DNA of 64,000 bases from Panaeolus papilionaceus (taxonomy: Eukaryota; Basidiomycota; Agaricomycetes; Agaricales), in contig JADNRZ010000001.1 of NCBI GenBank assembly GCA_015501605.1, forward strand, positions 2,790,001-2,854,000, given 5' to 3'. Position numbers and translations under genes: made by a program. The notes beneath the pieces were generated by a model. It did not search any database and had not been told where the DNA came from. It worked only from the letters and a program-made list of their open reading frames with translations. This document shows, piece after piece, positions 25,951 to 37,492 of this stretch; the stretch's first letter is position 1; the number at the start of each line of letters is the position of its first letter.

Positions 25951-26265
25951 CGGGTGTAGACAAATCCGCAAGGCTAGAAAGTGGGCAAATGAGATTCAAA
26001 GCAAAGCTATCTGTATTCTATATATTATAGGGCGATACTTATCTGATCAAACAAATGCCAAGATGAGTGTCAGATAACCTACAGGAAAAAAAAGGACTTA
26101 CGACATTATCATCGATGTCCCACAAATTCGGGACAGAAAGGGTGTATTGACATGGCCAAATCGTAAACCGAGATAAATTTGGATATCAGTAGAAGGGCAG
26201 ATAACACTACAAAACCATGATGTTACACAGGCAAATACAAGGGATATGATCCATACAATACAAAT
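25951..26265. other. Spacer between genes B and A, with possible missed exon
   Basis: A minus-strand stretch at 26102-26180 reads FTIWPCQYTLSVPNLWD followed by IDDNV and then a GTAAGT-like donor. It has a stop codon just upstream and no ATG, so it is either an exon of gene B with an unclear acceptor or a fragment. Nothing else was seen. Confidence 0.35.
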
Positions 26266-27705
26266 CTATACATTACCGTGACGATCTAAATACAGCTCAT
26301 GAGCAGTCAGGATTGGGGATGCAGGCGAGTGATCCGGTACAGAAGGGGCGCGCGGGTAAAATTTGGATATAGTATCCTTGAGTTCGGCGAGGGTGAGGGG
26401 TGATAGGGTTGGGGTGTGTAGGTCGGGATGGGAGGATACGATTTCAAGGCAATACGCTGTGATATCATCAATGTGCCAACCAAATGCTTTGAAAGCATCA
26501 ATGATAGGCACCAACTGATGGTCGGCCTCATGTGTCATTGCTGAGGCCTCTTCAACTTCATCGACCAACTGTTGAACCAAAGCTTTTGCGTGAGCTAGTC
26601 TAGCGTCTGCGAGTAACCTCTTGGCCTCAGTGGTTGTCCGGGTTGCACGTGCGAGAGCTAATGCCAGGCCAGGTTCAAGGTCCCCTGATTTCCTATTTGC
26701 GTCAAGCGCTAAAAGGAGAGAAGCCTCCTCCTTTTCGCACTGGTTCAAGACGGCTTCAGCACTTGTCACTTGTTGAACAAGGGCTAACACGTGATCCTTA
26801 CTCAACACCTTGTAGTGCTGGACATGCAAAAGATCTCGCCGCTCCATAGGGGATGAAGTCAAATTTGCCTGATATGTTGCTCGTCTTTAAGAGATAAAAA
26901 CATATATTTTTGGAAAGTAACTCACCCTGTGTTGTATAGGGTTTCTTGACGGATCTTGAAGCTGCCAGGACGTGGCGACTTCCCACTTCCCACTTGGAAT
27001 AACAAGCTTATCAGAGCCAAACGACCTTCTAGTAACAGCCTCAGAGTCTTCCGACTCAGAGACAGGTTGTGCCATCGGGAGTGAGAAGGAAGTCGCATTA
27101 GGTTGAACTGGGGAATGGTGGAATGCATCCAGGTTATCACAATGTGTAGGGAGAATGGAATCTGTATGTTCACTCTGGAGGAAAGGCCCTGGTGCTGTGC
27201 TGGAAGATGCTTCAGCAGTGCTGGAAGACCGCAGTATATTTACGGTTGGATCAACAAGTTCGGGTTGAGTGCTGGACCTGGAGTGCTGGTTTGGAGGAGT
27301 CAGGGTCAACAGTTCAGAGCTTCGAAATGCAAGCATACGTACGTCTTGAGGCAGCCCGGCGGTGTCCACGTCATGGTTGGTTGACGGGTTGGGGGGCCTT
27401 TGTACTATTAAACTTGAGGTTTCACTGGCGTTGGTTTGTTCCATTGAACCTTGTTTAATCATCAATTGAACTTGAGTAGGGGGGGGTCCGCTACGGAAAG
27501 AACCCAGCCTGATTGTATTAAACACCTGGCGGAAGAGCCTGGAAACCAGCCACAGCCCGGAGGATGGATGGTTGTTGGAATCAGACTCCGACTCAGAGTC
27601 GCTGTTCGGTGCAGATGAAACTGAGTCTGCTGAGCCACGAGGGCTTTGAGGCGTTGTGTTTGTGCAGGACGACTTAGAATGTGGTTGCTCAACGTGAACC
27701 ATCAT
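26266..27705 (-). CDS. Unrecognised protein (accessory island gene A)
   Basis: About 460 residues in two exons joined across a 55-60 base intron at about 26875-26935 (IQHR|ANLTSS). The first 260 residues are Ser/Thr/Pro-rich and disordered, with an acidic DSESESDS stretch. The second part is predicted mainly helical, with HVLALVQQVTSAEAVLNQCE, ATRTTTEAKRLLADARLAHA and VQQLVDEVEEASAMTHEAD, which looks like a coiled-coil. It ends with AHELYLDRHGNV. No known domain. The start at 27705 is a double ATG. The gene is divergent from the JmjC-like gene, with 537 bases between starts. It could be joined to gene B in one transcript; the natural TAG at 26266 argues against it. Confidence 0.5.
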
Positions 27706-28242
27706 GTCAGTGATCTTGCCAAAAAAAATGCGGTCTGAGTCTAGGCGAGTGGTTGCTTTTCAGGGAGATGGGTGTTATCCTGATGAATCCAACAGTCACA
27801 ACGGGCAACTGACTCCGAACGTGGGTGGACACCCTTTCAAGTTGATGGGTGCAGTTGCTCAAGTTGAAGTCACATTGTGACACCAAAATCTTGGACTCTC
27901 GCTTGAACACCAGTGAATGTAAGATATCCAGGTAGGGCATTACAAGGGTCATGTCAGTAATTCATCGTAACTGGTATAATCAGGCATAATCTTGAGAAGT
28001 CATTTCAAGTTGCTGGTCTTTTGTATACATGTATTTGAGGTTCGGGTCTGTGACCATGTGACGTTGGGTGTTAAGAAGGTCGGTTTTCGTGACAGTACTA
28101 GTAGCTTGAATCGTTTGCTTAGTAACATTTGTGGCCTTGGGCATTCTTTGACTAAGCATAGCACTGCCACCCAAAATATGTCCGACGTGAACTTGAACTT
28201 ACTTCAAGCTCCGCTGGTTCTTCTACCGTCACAATAACTTGA
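27706..28242. promoter_or_regulatory. Divergent promoter region with clustered TCAAGTT/AACTTGA motifs
   Basis: This 537-base region separates the starts of gene A (minus) and the JmjC-like gene (plus). TCAAGTT or its complement AACTTGA occurs at 27837, 27859, 28004-28011, 28190-28200 (two overlapping) and 28236-28243, with two more just inside gene A at 27411 and 27469. A given seven-base word is expected roughly once in 8 kb counting both strands. The motif could bind a transcription factor or a transposase. Confidence 0.45.
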
Positions 28243-31200
28243 ATGGATGGTGAGGCTTTCTGTCTACGATTACCTTGTTATGCAATGTTAAATGGTTTTC
28301 CGTCAGCCGCTCAATCGACCCACATTGGGTTCCAGGTTCGGAGCCAATCTCCCCTGTTTTGTGATTTCCCCTGGTACACAGATGTCCTCAAGACGACAGG
28401 AGATCTATCGTCCCTACAGATCCCTGGGTTGGAGGTATTTTTAGTTTGCTATTATGCTATTTTTACCTGCTGTAACTTATGTCAATCATTCTAGACTTTA
28501 ACCCAGCGTCTTTCTGCGTATGAGCGGCACTTGTTTAGCTTCTCCAACAGCAGCCTGGAGGTCACAGATACCCATCGATTGCTCGGCATTGAGCTCGGTC
28601 TTCAAAACAACGCTGTCATTGCAAAACCGTCTTCCCATCCAAGTACTCCACCACCCAAGTACTCTTTGGCCCAGGGCGAGCGGATGGTTCATCTCCTTAC
28701 ACCGTACAAGCTCTTGGACGTTGTCTGTTCACGATTGCCTGGCTTTCATGCCAGAAAAGGAGCGTTGGTAACTTCTCGAGGTGCTCTTGACCCAAAGGTC
28801 CACAAACTTGCTGTACGATGAGCCCATAAAATGTTCCTTCTCCACACTAACTCTTGGCGACTCCAGGTCGCACAAACCCTACAAAATTGGACTTCTGTCC
28901 TCAAAACATTCCACAACGCCTACATACCTACCGATGGAGGCAACTTGGGAGAGTCGGAAGAGCAGGAGGATTTGAGATCTGGAGTTTCGCCCTCCTTACC
29001 CCTCCCCAATCCGTCCTCTCTTTTAATTACTCAATTGGCCGTCAACCGGAAAAATAATATCATTAATACAATGGAGAGTAATGTTATGTTGTGTGCGTTG
29101 GTGATTTCCTATCTTCTCAAAGATGCCTCGGGAGTTGGTATTCCTGGTTTGCCCACCGACTCCACAACATTTGCTAATGTGTAAGTCTCGTTTCTTGTTT
29201 AATTCATTCGCTCACTAAGGTTCACAGTGTTGGAGACTCTCGCCTTGAGGAAGGCCAGCTGGTTCCAAGCACCGACACAAGAACCCTCATTCAAATATGT
29301 GAAGAAAGCCGACCTGCGTCCAGCAAGCCATCAGACCATAGTCTTTGGCATATTATGGTACCCATCGCTTGTGCTCTCTTCCTTTCGCCTCTGAGCATTT
29401 TCTGCTCTCGATCCCTCACATCCATCTCGTTCCAGCGGCGTGCTTTGATAACAAGCTGCATGTCACTTGGTAACGAAAAACCACCTGTCATTCGAGCCTG
29501 TGAAAATAGCGTCTGGGACATTGTTCTCGATGTCGTATTTGGACGGCTACACCCTTCTCTGATCATAGCGACTTTACATCAAAAGCTACCTTGGACGGAC
29601 ATTTTCCAGGTTGATGCGATGGAAAGTATTGGTTCCTGGTTTGTCGAACGTAGGTATCACATTACTTGATTTTTTGATGTCATAATTCTAATATTACTAT
29701 TAGGTCGCCTCTTGGACGCCGCGCAACCTCCTTCAGAACTGTCACCTTCAGCGCCAGACCATTTCCAACAACAGAATTCCTTTTTTTCCTCTCAATTTGG
29801 CTCGGGTGAATTATCAACAACGCCTGTTCCATCGTCCACCTACAACGCACAAATAAGCGAGAAACCAGAGCATAATCCCCCTAGTGCGCCCCAAGTGTCT
29901 GACAACGACACTCTATCAATTGATCAGCCTGCTGGATTCTTGCCTGCTATTTCTGATCCCCTTAGAAAGAGTGGTCGTATTGCGGAGCTGGCTACCAAGG
30001 GCCTTCAGGATCCCACCGATGTGGACGATGTGAACGACAATTCTGGCGGACGTTCTGGTAGTGGCTCTGGCCGTTCTGGGGATGGTTCTAGAGGTTCGGG
30101 TGGTGGCTCTGGTCGGGGCGCTCGTAATAAACCGAGTGTGAGGAGAAAGGCGCTCTCCTTCGACGACGATGTGGATATAGGAGGAGCAGCGAATAATCCT
30201 GTTGACGTTGACGCATTCGTAGCGTCTCGAGACCCCGTTTTGACCACACCAGATGTAGGTGATCACGTTCATTTCTCATTAATTCCCATGACTCATGTCT
30301 TTTCTCTTAGTTCTTCCGCAGAAAAGAAGAACGTACTTTAGATCTGGATCATAACGCACCTTGTGTTCCTGTCCGTTCTGATGAACAAATGTTAGGTTAC
30401 GACATAGAAGGTGGTGAACACGACCTCACCATGCCTGCGCATGTAAGGCATCTTTCTTACTCCTTCATCATTCCAGCTAACTATTTCTGCAGTTCAAAGA
30501 CTACCACACTCGTCTGCACGCAATTCACCAGAAAGCGAAATTATTCTACAAAGATGGCAAACCTCGACATGTATCTGCCCCCGAGTCGTCTGTTTTTCTG
30601 CGAATGTCCTTTGAAGAATTTTCCACCAAAAGTCCTCCGGAGCTCGCGGAGATTTTAAACAACAGATGCATTGTAGTTACCGATTGGGGGCAAAAACGAA
30701 CTGGATTTGACGCCAATAATCTTCGAGATATTGTCTCTCTCTTCAGACCGATTTCTGTGCAGGGTCAGGGTGCCTTTCCACATTTTACCGTTGATATTCT
30801 TCCCTAATAGTTTTCCAGATTATTCTCTCCGGGCTGGAGGCTATAAAGCTCCGACAAGCATACCTGAAATTGTCCAAGGCACCATGCAGCAGGTGCTTGA
30901 CAATGCTACGCTTGGTGAAAATGGCCAAGTGCTGAACGCGCTTGACCTCCCACGTCCACAAGGAATCTCCGCGCCTCCTGTTCTGTCGTCCGATTATGTG
31001 TCTTGGGAAGCCATGACTGAGGCATTTGGTGGCATTTATAATTTCATGGTTTATCCAATTGGTGATGTCAGTTGGTACCTGACAGGTTTGCGTGGTGCCT
31101 TGACGTTCTTCCATCTGGACAGCGATGGCTTCTGTACAGGAGTCAACGTGGAGTATGGAAAAAAGCTGTGGGGTGTCATGATACCCAAAAGCCCTCTCGG

Positions 31201-32429
31201 TCATTACAATACATTCAGCTTGACAAAGGATACATTTAGCCTTGACGAGATTTCAGAAGAGAGCAATGATTTTGATATTGAGCTGGTCGTTCTTAGACCA
31301 CAAGATGGAATGTAAGTTTTTGGTCATGTCATGGATTATATTCCTCTCAGTTTTCGTTACAGCATCATGGGTCCCAATACACTTCACATGGCTGGAACGC
31401 TCGAACATGCCATATGCAGGGGGTTCCATTTCTACTCCCCAACCTTGTTGCTCCGCACGGCTGCTGGTCTAATCAATGCGTTCATTCTCAACGATTTTAT
31501 CAGCAACACTCACCATAATGCAAGTCGAGCCATCCTTTTACGGATGTTGGGCTTCCACTTCGACGCTCATATTTCAAGACGTTTTCAAATTGATGGTAGT
31601 CATTCTTTATATATTGATCTTGTGTTCTACATTGTTTATGCTTGACTAATTTGTTTATTTTACATTAGAACACTGTCAAAATCACCTTGTTGACATTTCC
31701 TCCTGGGAGGGAGTAGCTGCATTGTTGACGTTATGTACTTTGGCTATCCTAGTCAACGTGCTTGACTTTCGCACCTATTTGGGACCCAACCAGGTGGAGG
31801 GTGAGCATCCAACAGAACATCAATTATACGACCTACAGGAATATGATTCCAACAATATCATATGGCCGGAGCGGATGGCTATGTCGCATGGTAGAGGTAT
31901 GGCGCTTGCTATGCTGAAAGCTATCACAGATTGTTGCACGATCACAAATGTCTCAAATGGGTCTGTGGAACAAAATCTCCCCCTTCGCCATTTGGCAAGA
32001 CAGATGGTAGCGATTGTAGAGTTCAAGAGAAATGCCCAGGCTGCGAAGCTTGATGGCGCGCCCCATTGTAGGCTTTCATCGTTAATCCGCCAGATTAAGA
32101 ATGTGGCTACGTGGAACAGTGACTTGGCTGACCTGTACAACCACCCGAATGACATCAACTTGGATCTCTCAGTCACCTCCTTTACAGGTCAAGAGGGCTA
32201 CCAGGTTCAGTGGACAGTGGATCCTCACGATTGGTTTGAAGGTGCAGCTTTTAATACTTTTATTCTCTATTTATGTTCTAATAAAAAGGATACTTTGCAA
32301 ACAGATAAAGCATTTGACTTTCTGAGCGATGGATACACGCCACTTGACTGCAAATTCTTTGATCCACTTCGCAGGCGTAATGTAGATGATACTGAACGTC
32401 CCCGTAAACGAGCCAAGACCAGTCATTGA
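28243..32429 (+). CDS. JmjC-like 2-oxoglutarate/Fe(II) dioxygenase candidate, agaricomycete orphan family
   Basis: About 1,200 residues in ten or so exons. The N-terminal half is unrecognised (SAYERHLFSFSN, HLLTPYKLLDVVCSRLPGF) and is followed by a Gly/Ser/Arg-rich linker near 30040-30130. The C-terminal half resembles the JmjC barrel: SWYLTGLRGALTFFHLDSDG holds an HxD pair (His 31112-31114, Asp 31118-31120) and GPNTLHMAGTLEHAICRGFH supplies the distal His (31385-31387), giving the HxD...H iron triad. GKKLWGVMIP lies between, where the 2-oxoglutarate-binding residues would be expected. The tail ends in a basic RPRKRAKTSH that could direct the protein to the nucleus. Whether it acts on histones, other proteins or nucleic acid is unknown. 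The start at 28243 joins cleanly through LE|TLTQRLSAYERH. Confidence 0.65.
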
Positions 32430-33968
32430 TGCTCTACTTCTCCACTTGTACGCCTGTATAGTATGACGGACACATTTTTACACTTTTGTGCGCATCTTTT
32501 TTTGTACGCCTTATTTTGCTATGTATCTGATGTCTCTACTTGTCCCAGCCCTGTTCCAATTTATAATTATTTTCTTTTTTACTCAGACTCAGACACGACC
32601 CATCTCATGGACTCTCTTTCTGCACTTTTCTGGCGTCTCCGTAGGAGTCTGCAATAAACGGCTTGTTTCGGCACATCTGCCAGAATCTGCCCATCCCCTG
32701 AACTTTGACGTCACTTGCAAGTAAGTATCTTCACTTCCTTCACCTCTACCTACTCTGTCTCGAGCTCAACCCCACTTCAATTCACCATTTCTGTCCTATT
32801 CTCCTCACCGTCGCCCTCAGACCAAATGCGTTGTTTGGTTTGATCATGTAAGCGCTGTCAAGCACTCCGAGTCGAAGTTACGGATTTTTTTTTACCTTTC
32901 TTTCTTTCGTTCCACCACCACCCTTGTACACTTTCCCGTCTTTCCTTTGTGTGCGCTGATGTATTTCTACCCAGATCATAATCACAATCCAGTATGTTGA
33001 ATTTTGTCAGTTCATCTCGTCCATAATAATCAGCTATTCAGCACGCCGTGATATTGGCACCTGGCTTGAGAGCCCTTGATGGATAACAGGTGATGTACAC
33101 AATACTACCCACACCGAGATATTTATATAGGATGCTCATACGTTTCAAGTTCAATAGACAGAAACGAGGAGCAAAAGTGCGCTTTTGCTGTAAATATATG
33201 CGCACATATTTTGATTTTCTCACTTTTTAGTCTAGGAAATGGATCTCTGAAGCTCGAGGACGAGACTGGACCGATGACTATGACCTAATCTGAATTAATT
33301 CAAGGTGAGATGAACATTTCTATTTCGATCTTATTTCAAATCAGCTTCTCATCATGGTTTAGGAGCATGGATCCGAGTCCGCACCGAGGCCTTTAAAGCA
33401 GAAGCCATGGTGCGGTGATGAAAGGTGACCATGTAAGTTAGGCAAGTGTGTATTATTTTTAATATTTGACGTGTTTGCTGATCAGCCGGACAACCAAGTC
33501 GACCCAAAGTTCAATACATGGACCACTCTAGCATGGATCGGACGCACGTAGAGAGCCCCAAGTTACGGTGGGGGATAGGGGTGTAGCAGGCGACGGTGAG
33601 TTGTAGCTCACTCTAGAATTGTCATTCTCGTCATTATGGCCAACCCCTGGAAATTTGTATCATGTATCCGAGTATGTGTTGGTGTCGACGGTCGTATCCT
33701 GGCAAGTGAAGATCAGAACGAGATTCCCATATCACCCCAACCCTGATCGTTGACTGACGTTCGTCAAGATCTAATCCAAGATGTCCAAGTTGACAGCCAG
33801 GGATAACTCAGCCTGGATTATTATCGACAGGGTCTCGCGGTCCACTGGGCATCTGCGAAGAATTATTGTGACCTTTAACTCTTTTACCTAAACCAACTTG
33901 AATCACTTACATGAATCCCATTTAAGCTCGCAACCACTCTTTCTTCTGTCATTCACCCACCAATAGCC
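32430..33968. other. Gene-free stretch with a possible coding remnant
   Basis: About 1.5 kb without a supported gene. The first 400 bases after the JmjC-like stop are T/C-rich. After an acceptor-like TTTAGTCTAG, 33236-33290 reads KWISEARGRDWTDDYDLI and then stops, which looks like a fragment of a coding exon. Splice-like signals but no long frame follow. CAACTTGAATC at 33893-33903 lies 65 bases before the next gene. Confidence 0.35.
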
Positions 33969-35219
33969 ATGAATTTGCGACCACTCCCCAGTCGCATGAC
34001 AAGTACGACAGCCGTTACCAGTGGCACTAATACCAGTAGATCGGCTGGATCGGTGGTCTCTTGCTACGCTCGTTCTGCATCTGCCCGTGCCGCCTCTGCT
34101 CACTCTGTTCGCTCTGCCAGTACTCATGTTGCTTCTGCCTCTCGGGCTACCTCTTATCACTCTATCTATACACGCCCAGAAAATCAGGAGCAACAAGGTG
34201 AATGACATTTCTTTGTTTAACCTTTTGTTCACTGTTTGACTTGTTGATATTATTATTATCAGTTCGTGTTCGTGTCTCCATTGGTTCCACAGATAGGGAC
34301 ATATTCATCCCAGTTGATATCATGGTCGGAGCTTTTCTAAAGGTGGTTTGCATGGAAATGGGAGTACAGCCAACAGTCGCCGAGTTTGGATGGAAGCTTA
34401 GTAATGAAATCCTGCTGCTCCCACCTCGAGAGCTTAAAACGCAGGTGCAATTGGAGGATGCTATTGAGGCCATGCTGAGGCTTCAGAGTGGCAGCCGCCG
34501 ACTCAAGGTCATTGCATTGGTCGTTGTCCACCTTGTAAGTCTCATATTCAGGTTGGATCGCTATTCACCAGTGGCTACCTACTCAATTTTTCTTAGAACT
34601 ACCATGGCCTCGCTTATAGATCGCAGATGCTGCTTCTTGATAGGAAGTTTTCCTGTGCCAACCATCCTCATCGTTGGTGCTATGTTAGGCCTGGATCGGA
34701 GACTCCAGATGACCATCAGGGCTTGGGGGAGGAAGAGCTTCATATCTGGGCGAAGAGGATGGTGAGCTTGTCTCTGTGTCTCCACAACTTGCCGCTTTTC
34801 TAATATCTTGCCTTTAGTATGATGGCCTTGCAGATCCTACTGGCAAAGTTCCACCAGATTGTTTTGACTGGCAGAGGGATCGAGCATCCTATGGTGGGAT
34901 AGCAGGGAAGAAGACCATCTACAATCATGATGATCAGTCAGAGGCTCTTACTCTCCAATCGGTTCTCCAGGTGCTCAATACCAAGTATCCACTACTCAAC
35001 TTTTACCAATATCAGGATTGCCTTACCAAACGAGGCATCGTCTATGCGGTTAATGCCCTTCACTTTGATCATCAATACTATATGGCGCTGGGTATGAGTG
35101 AAGGTGCGATTGGCACATTCTTGGAGGAGGTTGAGAAAGCATTCAAAAGTGATGTGTTGGGAAAGCCCGGAGTGGGTAATAGGGAACCAAGTGTCGCCGC
35201 TATGAGCATTATAACTTGA
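33969..35219 (+). CDS. Unrecognised protein with Cys/His motif (accessory island)
   Basis: About 350 residues in four exons. The N-terminus is Ser/Ala/Arg-rich and disordered. RVRVSIGSTDRDIFIPVDIM opens a folded region with FGWKLSNEILLLPPREL. A CANHPHRWCY motif (C-x2-H-x4-C) then precedes ELHIWAKRMYDGLADP and VPPDCFDW. It closes with an acidic-to-neutral tail. The motif order resembles a family I have seen among agaricomycete predicted proteins, but I cannot name a function. Introns at about 34198-34261, 34532-34597 and 34761-34818 keep the frame. The start ATG at 33969 is the first of the exon. Confidence 0.55.
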
Positions 35220-35885
35220 TACTGTGCTGCAAGTTCCTATTTCTTGATCGAATAAACACATATATAGATATATTACAGACACGTTATTAATTATTCAGGC
35301 TATTCAATGTTAGTCCAATTGACTACTCGCAACGCGTGTTACATGTACTTCAAGTTAGGTCAAATCCGGCAGCAGTGATTGTGTTGCTTATATCATATGC
35401 ACGTGAGTCCCACACAGTTGTGATTTTTCTGAGTGTCTAGTGTCTGACTCCGAATCGGAACCGTCGTCGTGATCTCGGTCTGGCAACCACCACCATCTGA
35501 GAGCTCAATTCCATCTATTCTCAGGTGTATAATTCATCAACTGACGGCTGCTCTCTTACTTAGTCACTCACTGCGGTTTGGAAAACCTCAATTAATGCGG
35601 TACTCAGCAGCGGCAAGTTTGCAATGCGACACTCTCAAGTCACCCCATAATGGAACCCTCTGCAATCCATGATGGTCAGTCTATATCCCCTGCTGTTATG
35701 TTCAAAATTTACTCATCGATGTTAACCCATCCTAATTTGAATTTAATTTCATACTAGGTTATTCATTAACTCATGAATGTGTTGGATTATTCGTTCATAT
35801 CACCACAATTCAGCAAGTAGTTGGAGGGCGGTGGGAGGACTGTCAGGGTCGCTGTGTGTGGCAGATGAAGGTCCGACTATCAATT
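35220..35885. other. Gene-free stretch
   Basis: About 660 bases with no supported gene. ACTTCAAGTTAG occurs near 35347. Short open frames here have no family resemblance. Confidence 0.3.
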
Positions 35886-36170
35886 ATGTCAACGCATTTT
35901 GGGCGGTACTTTCCAATTATCCACTTCTCTTCACCTTTCATTTACACCATCATACCATCCTGCATCCACTCTCCAGGATGTCTATAAAATCGTTCATGTC
36001 TCTAATCTCACTTGGCAAGAAGCGCAGTCTAATCTTCTATATCAACGCGTTTTGGGCAGCCTTCTCCAATCGCACACCTCCATTTCACCTCTCATCGACA
36101 TCATCGTACTATTCTACATTTAGAATGGGAGTCAAAGTATTCATGTCTCTAATCACACTTGGTAAATAAT
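35886..36170 (+). repeat. Two-copy tandem repeat of 153 bases inside an open frame
   Basis: The block starting near 35886 recurs near 36039 with an offset of 153 bases, exactly 51 codons. The enclosing frame (35777-36169, 130 codons) stays open through both copies, so the peptide repeats too: VNAFWAVLSN and INAFWAAFSN, SFMSLISLGK and VFMSLITLGK. The frame has no known family. It may be a decaying exon or chance. Confidence 0.55.
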
Positions 36171-36198
36171 TGCCGCCTACTTCTCTTCTCTATTCTTC

Positions 36199-36560
36199 AT
36201 TAAATCTATGGCTTAGGAACACGACTCCAAAATCTACCATCCACCGATGCCACCACTCAAGCCCACGGTCATGGTCGCCCACCCCACCCAGCGGCAGGGT
36301 GGCTTGGAGTCGCTGCTTCAGTTCCTCGTACTCTTGAAGAAAGTACTGCTCAAGGTAACGGTGTTGGTGGGACTGGATTCACTGTTAGGGAAGAACCAGC
36401 TCAAAGTCAGCGTGACCCCAGAGGCCCAGAAGAGCGCCAAAGTTGTAAACCTCCTCAGAGCACCAATGCCCCTGACTCCGAAGACACGAAACCAGGTTCA
36501 CCACCACTGCCGCACCATCACAATAGACCCCCTTCAAGCCGTATGTCGCACAAGTTCTAT
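36199..36560 (+). pseudogene. Possible coding fragment, unknown family
   Basis: A plus-strand frame without an ATG reads through about 110 codons (TQAHGHGRPPHPA ... DSEDTKPGSPPLPHHHNR) and has low-complexity, coding-like composition. It begins after an AG and ends near a GT, so it may be an orphan exon. Another frame opens with ATG at 36247 but has less natural composition. No partner exons were found. Confidence 0.25.
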
Positions 36561-36944
36561 TTGCTGCATGTGGTCTCTCAATGTTCTTTCTCAGAGTTTC
36601 AGATTCTCATATTCGATTCGACGGTAACAATATTACAGGGTGGTAGATGCCCACACCATGATTCCAATACCGTAGGTCAATAATCGCCATGCCTTGGATA
36701 TGTCTATATAATGCAAATTTTTCTCGCTATGAAAATGCGGTTGTGATGAACTGTCGCACGATGACAGGTCTTGAAACTGGTCTGGGGATCAGAGTACGAA
36801 ATTCTGATCAGTATTGTGAATACCAGAATTATGCGAATCGCTCCCAATTCAAACCAGCTCAAGAGTTGGTTATGCAAGATTGTGCGTGATTCTGAATCAT
36901 GCATTTACTTTCAGAATCCTCCATTCCCTTCCACAATATTACGC

Positions 36945-37360
36945 TGATCCCCACTATTGTTTCAACGGAATGCCAGCCTGACGAACTTTCCTCCAAAACA
37001 AATTCACACAACATAGTACCCCTGACAAGCACAGCTGACAAGCGCCAGATTTAATCTAAATGGGTAAGGTATCCCTGATCCCCACTAATGTTTCAACGTA
37101 ATGCCGCCAGCCTGACGAACATTCCTCCAAACCAAATTCACGCAACATATCATCCCTGACAAGCACGGCTGACAAGTGCTAGATATATTCTAAATGGGTA
37201 AGGTTCTATAATTTATTATCCCTGATCCCCACTAATGTTTCGGCGGAATGCCGCCAGCCTGACGAACATTCCTCCAAACCAAATTCATGCAACATATCAT
37301 CCCTGACAAGCACGGCTGACAAGCGAGATTTATTCTAAATGGGTAAGGCTCTAGTATCCC
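36945..37360. repeat. Three-copy tandem repeat, periods 131 and 147
   Basis: Copies begin at 36945, 37076 and 37223, each with CTGATCCCCACTA. Each contains CCAGCCTGACGAAC, TTCCTCCAAA and CCTGACAAGCAC in order and ends in TCTAAATGGGTAAGG. Copies 2 and 3 are almost identical over 120 bases; copy 1 is more diverged. The array ends about 130 bases before the DUF6698-like gene. Confidence 0.85.
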
Positions 37361-37492
37361 TGCCAGTGACTCGGAATGGCTTATAGCGCTAAGATTTTTA
37401 TTTGAATAAACTCACAAAGGTTTGATATAAATAGCGAGTACCAGCCACATGCGGTGACCAGGACCCATTTGCACTTTTGCGTCTTATTCCCC

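Noticed and set aside
28243..32429. TET/JBP DNA dioxygenase
   Set aside because: The motif order fits JmjC-like proteins better; the TET/JBP signature residues were not recognised.
36945..37360. CRISPR-like repeat array
   Set aside because: Units are over 130 bases, adjacent and without spacers; it is a simple tandem duplication in a eukaryote.
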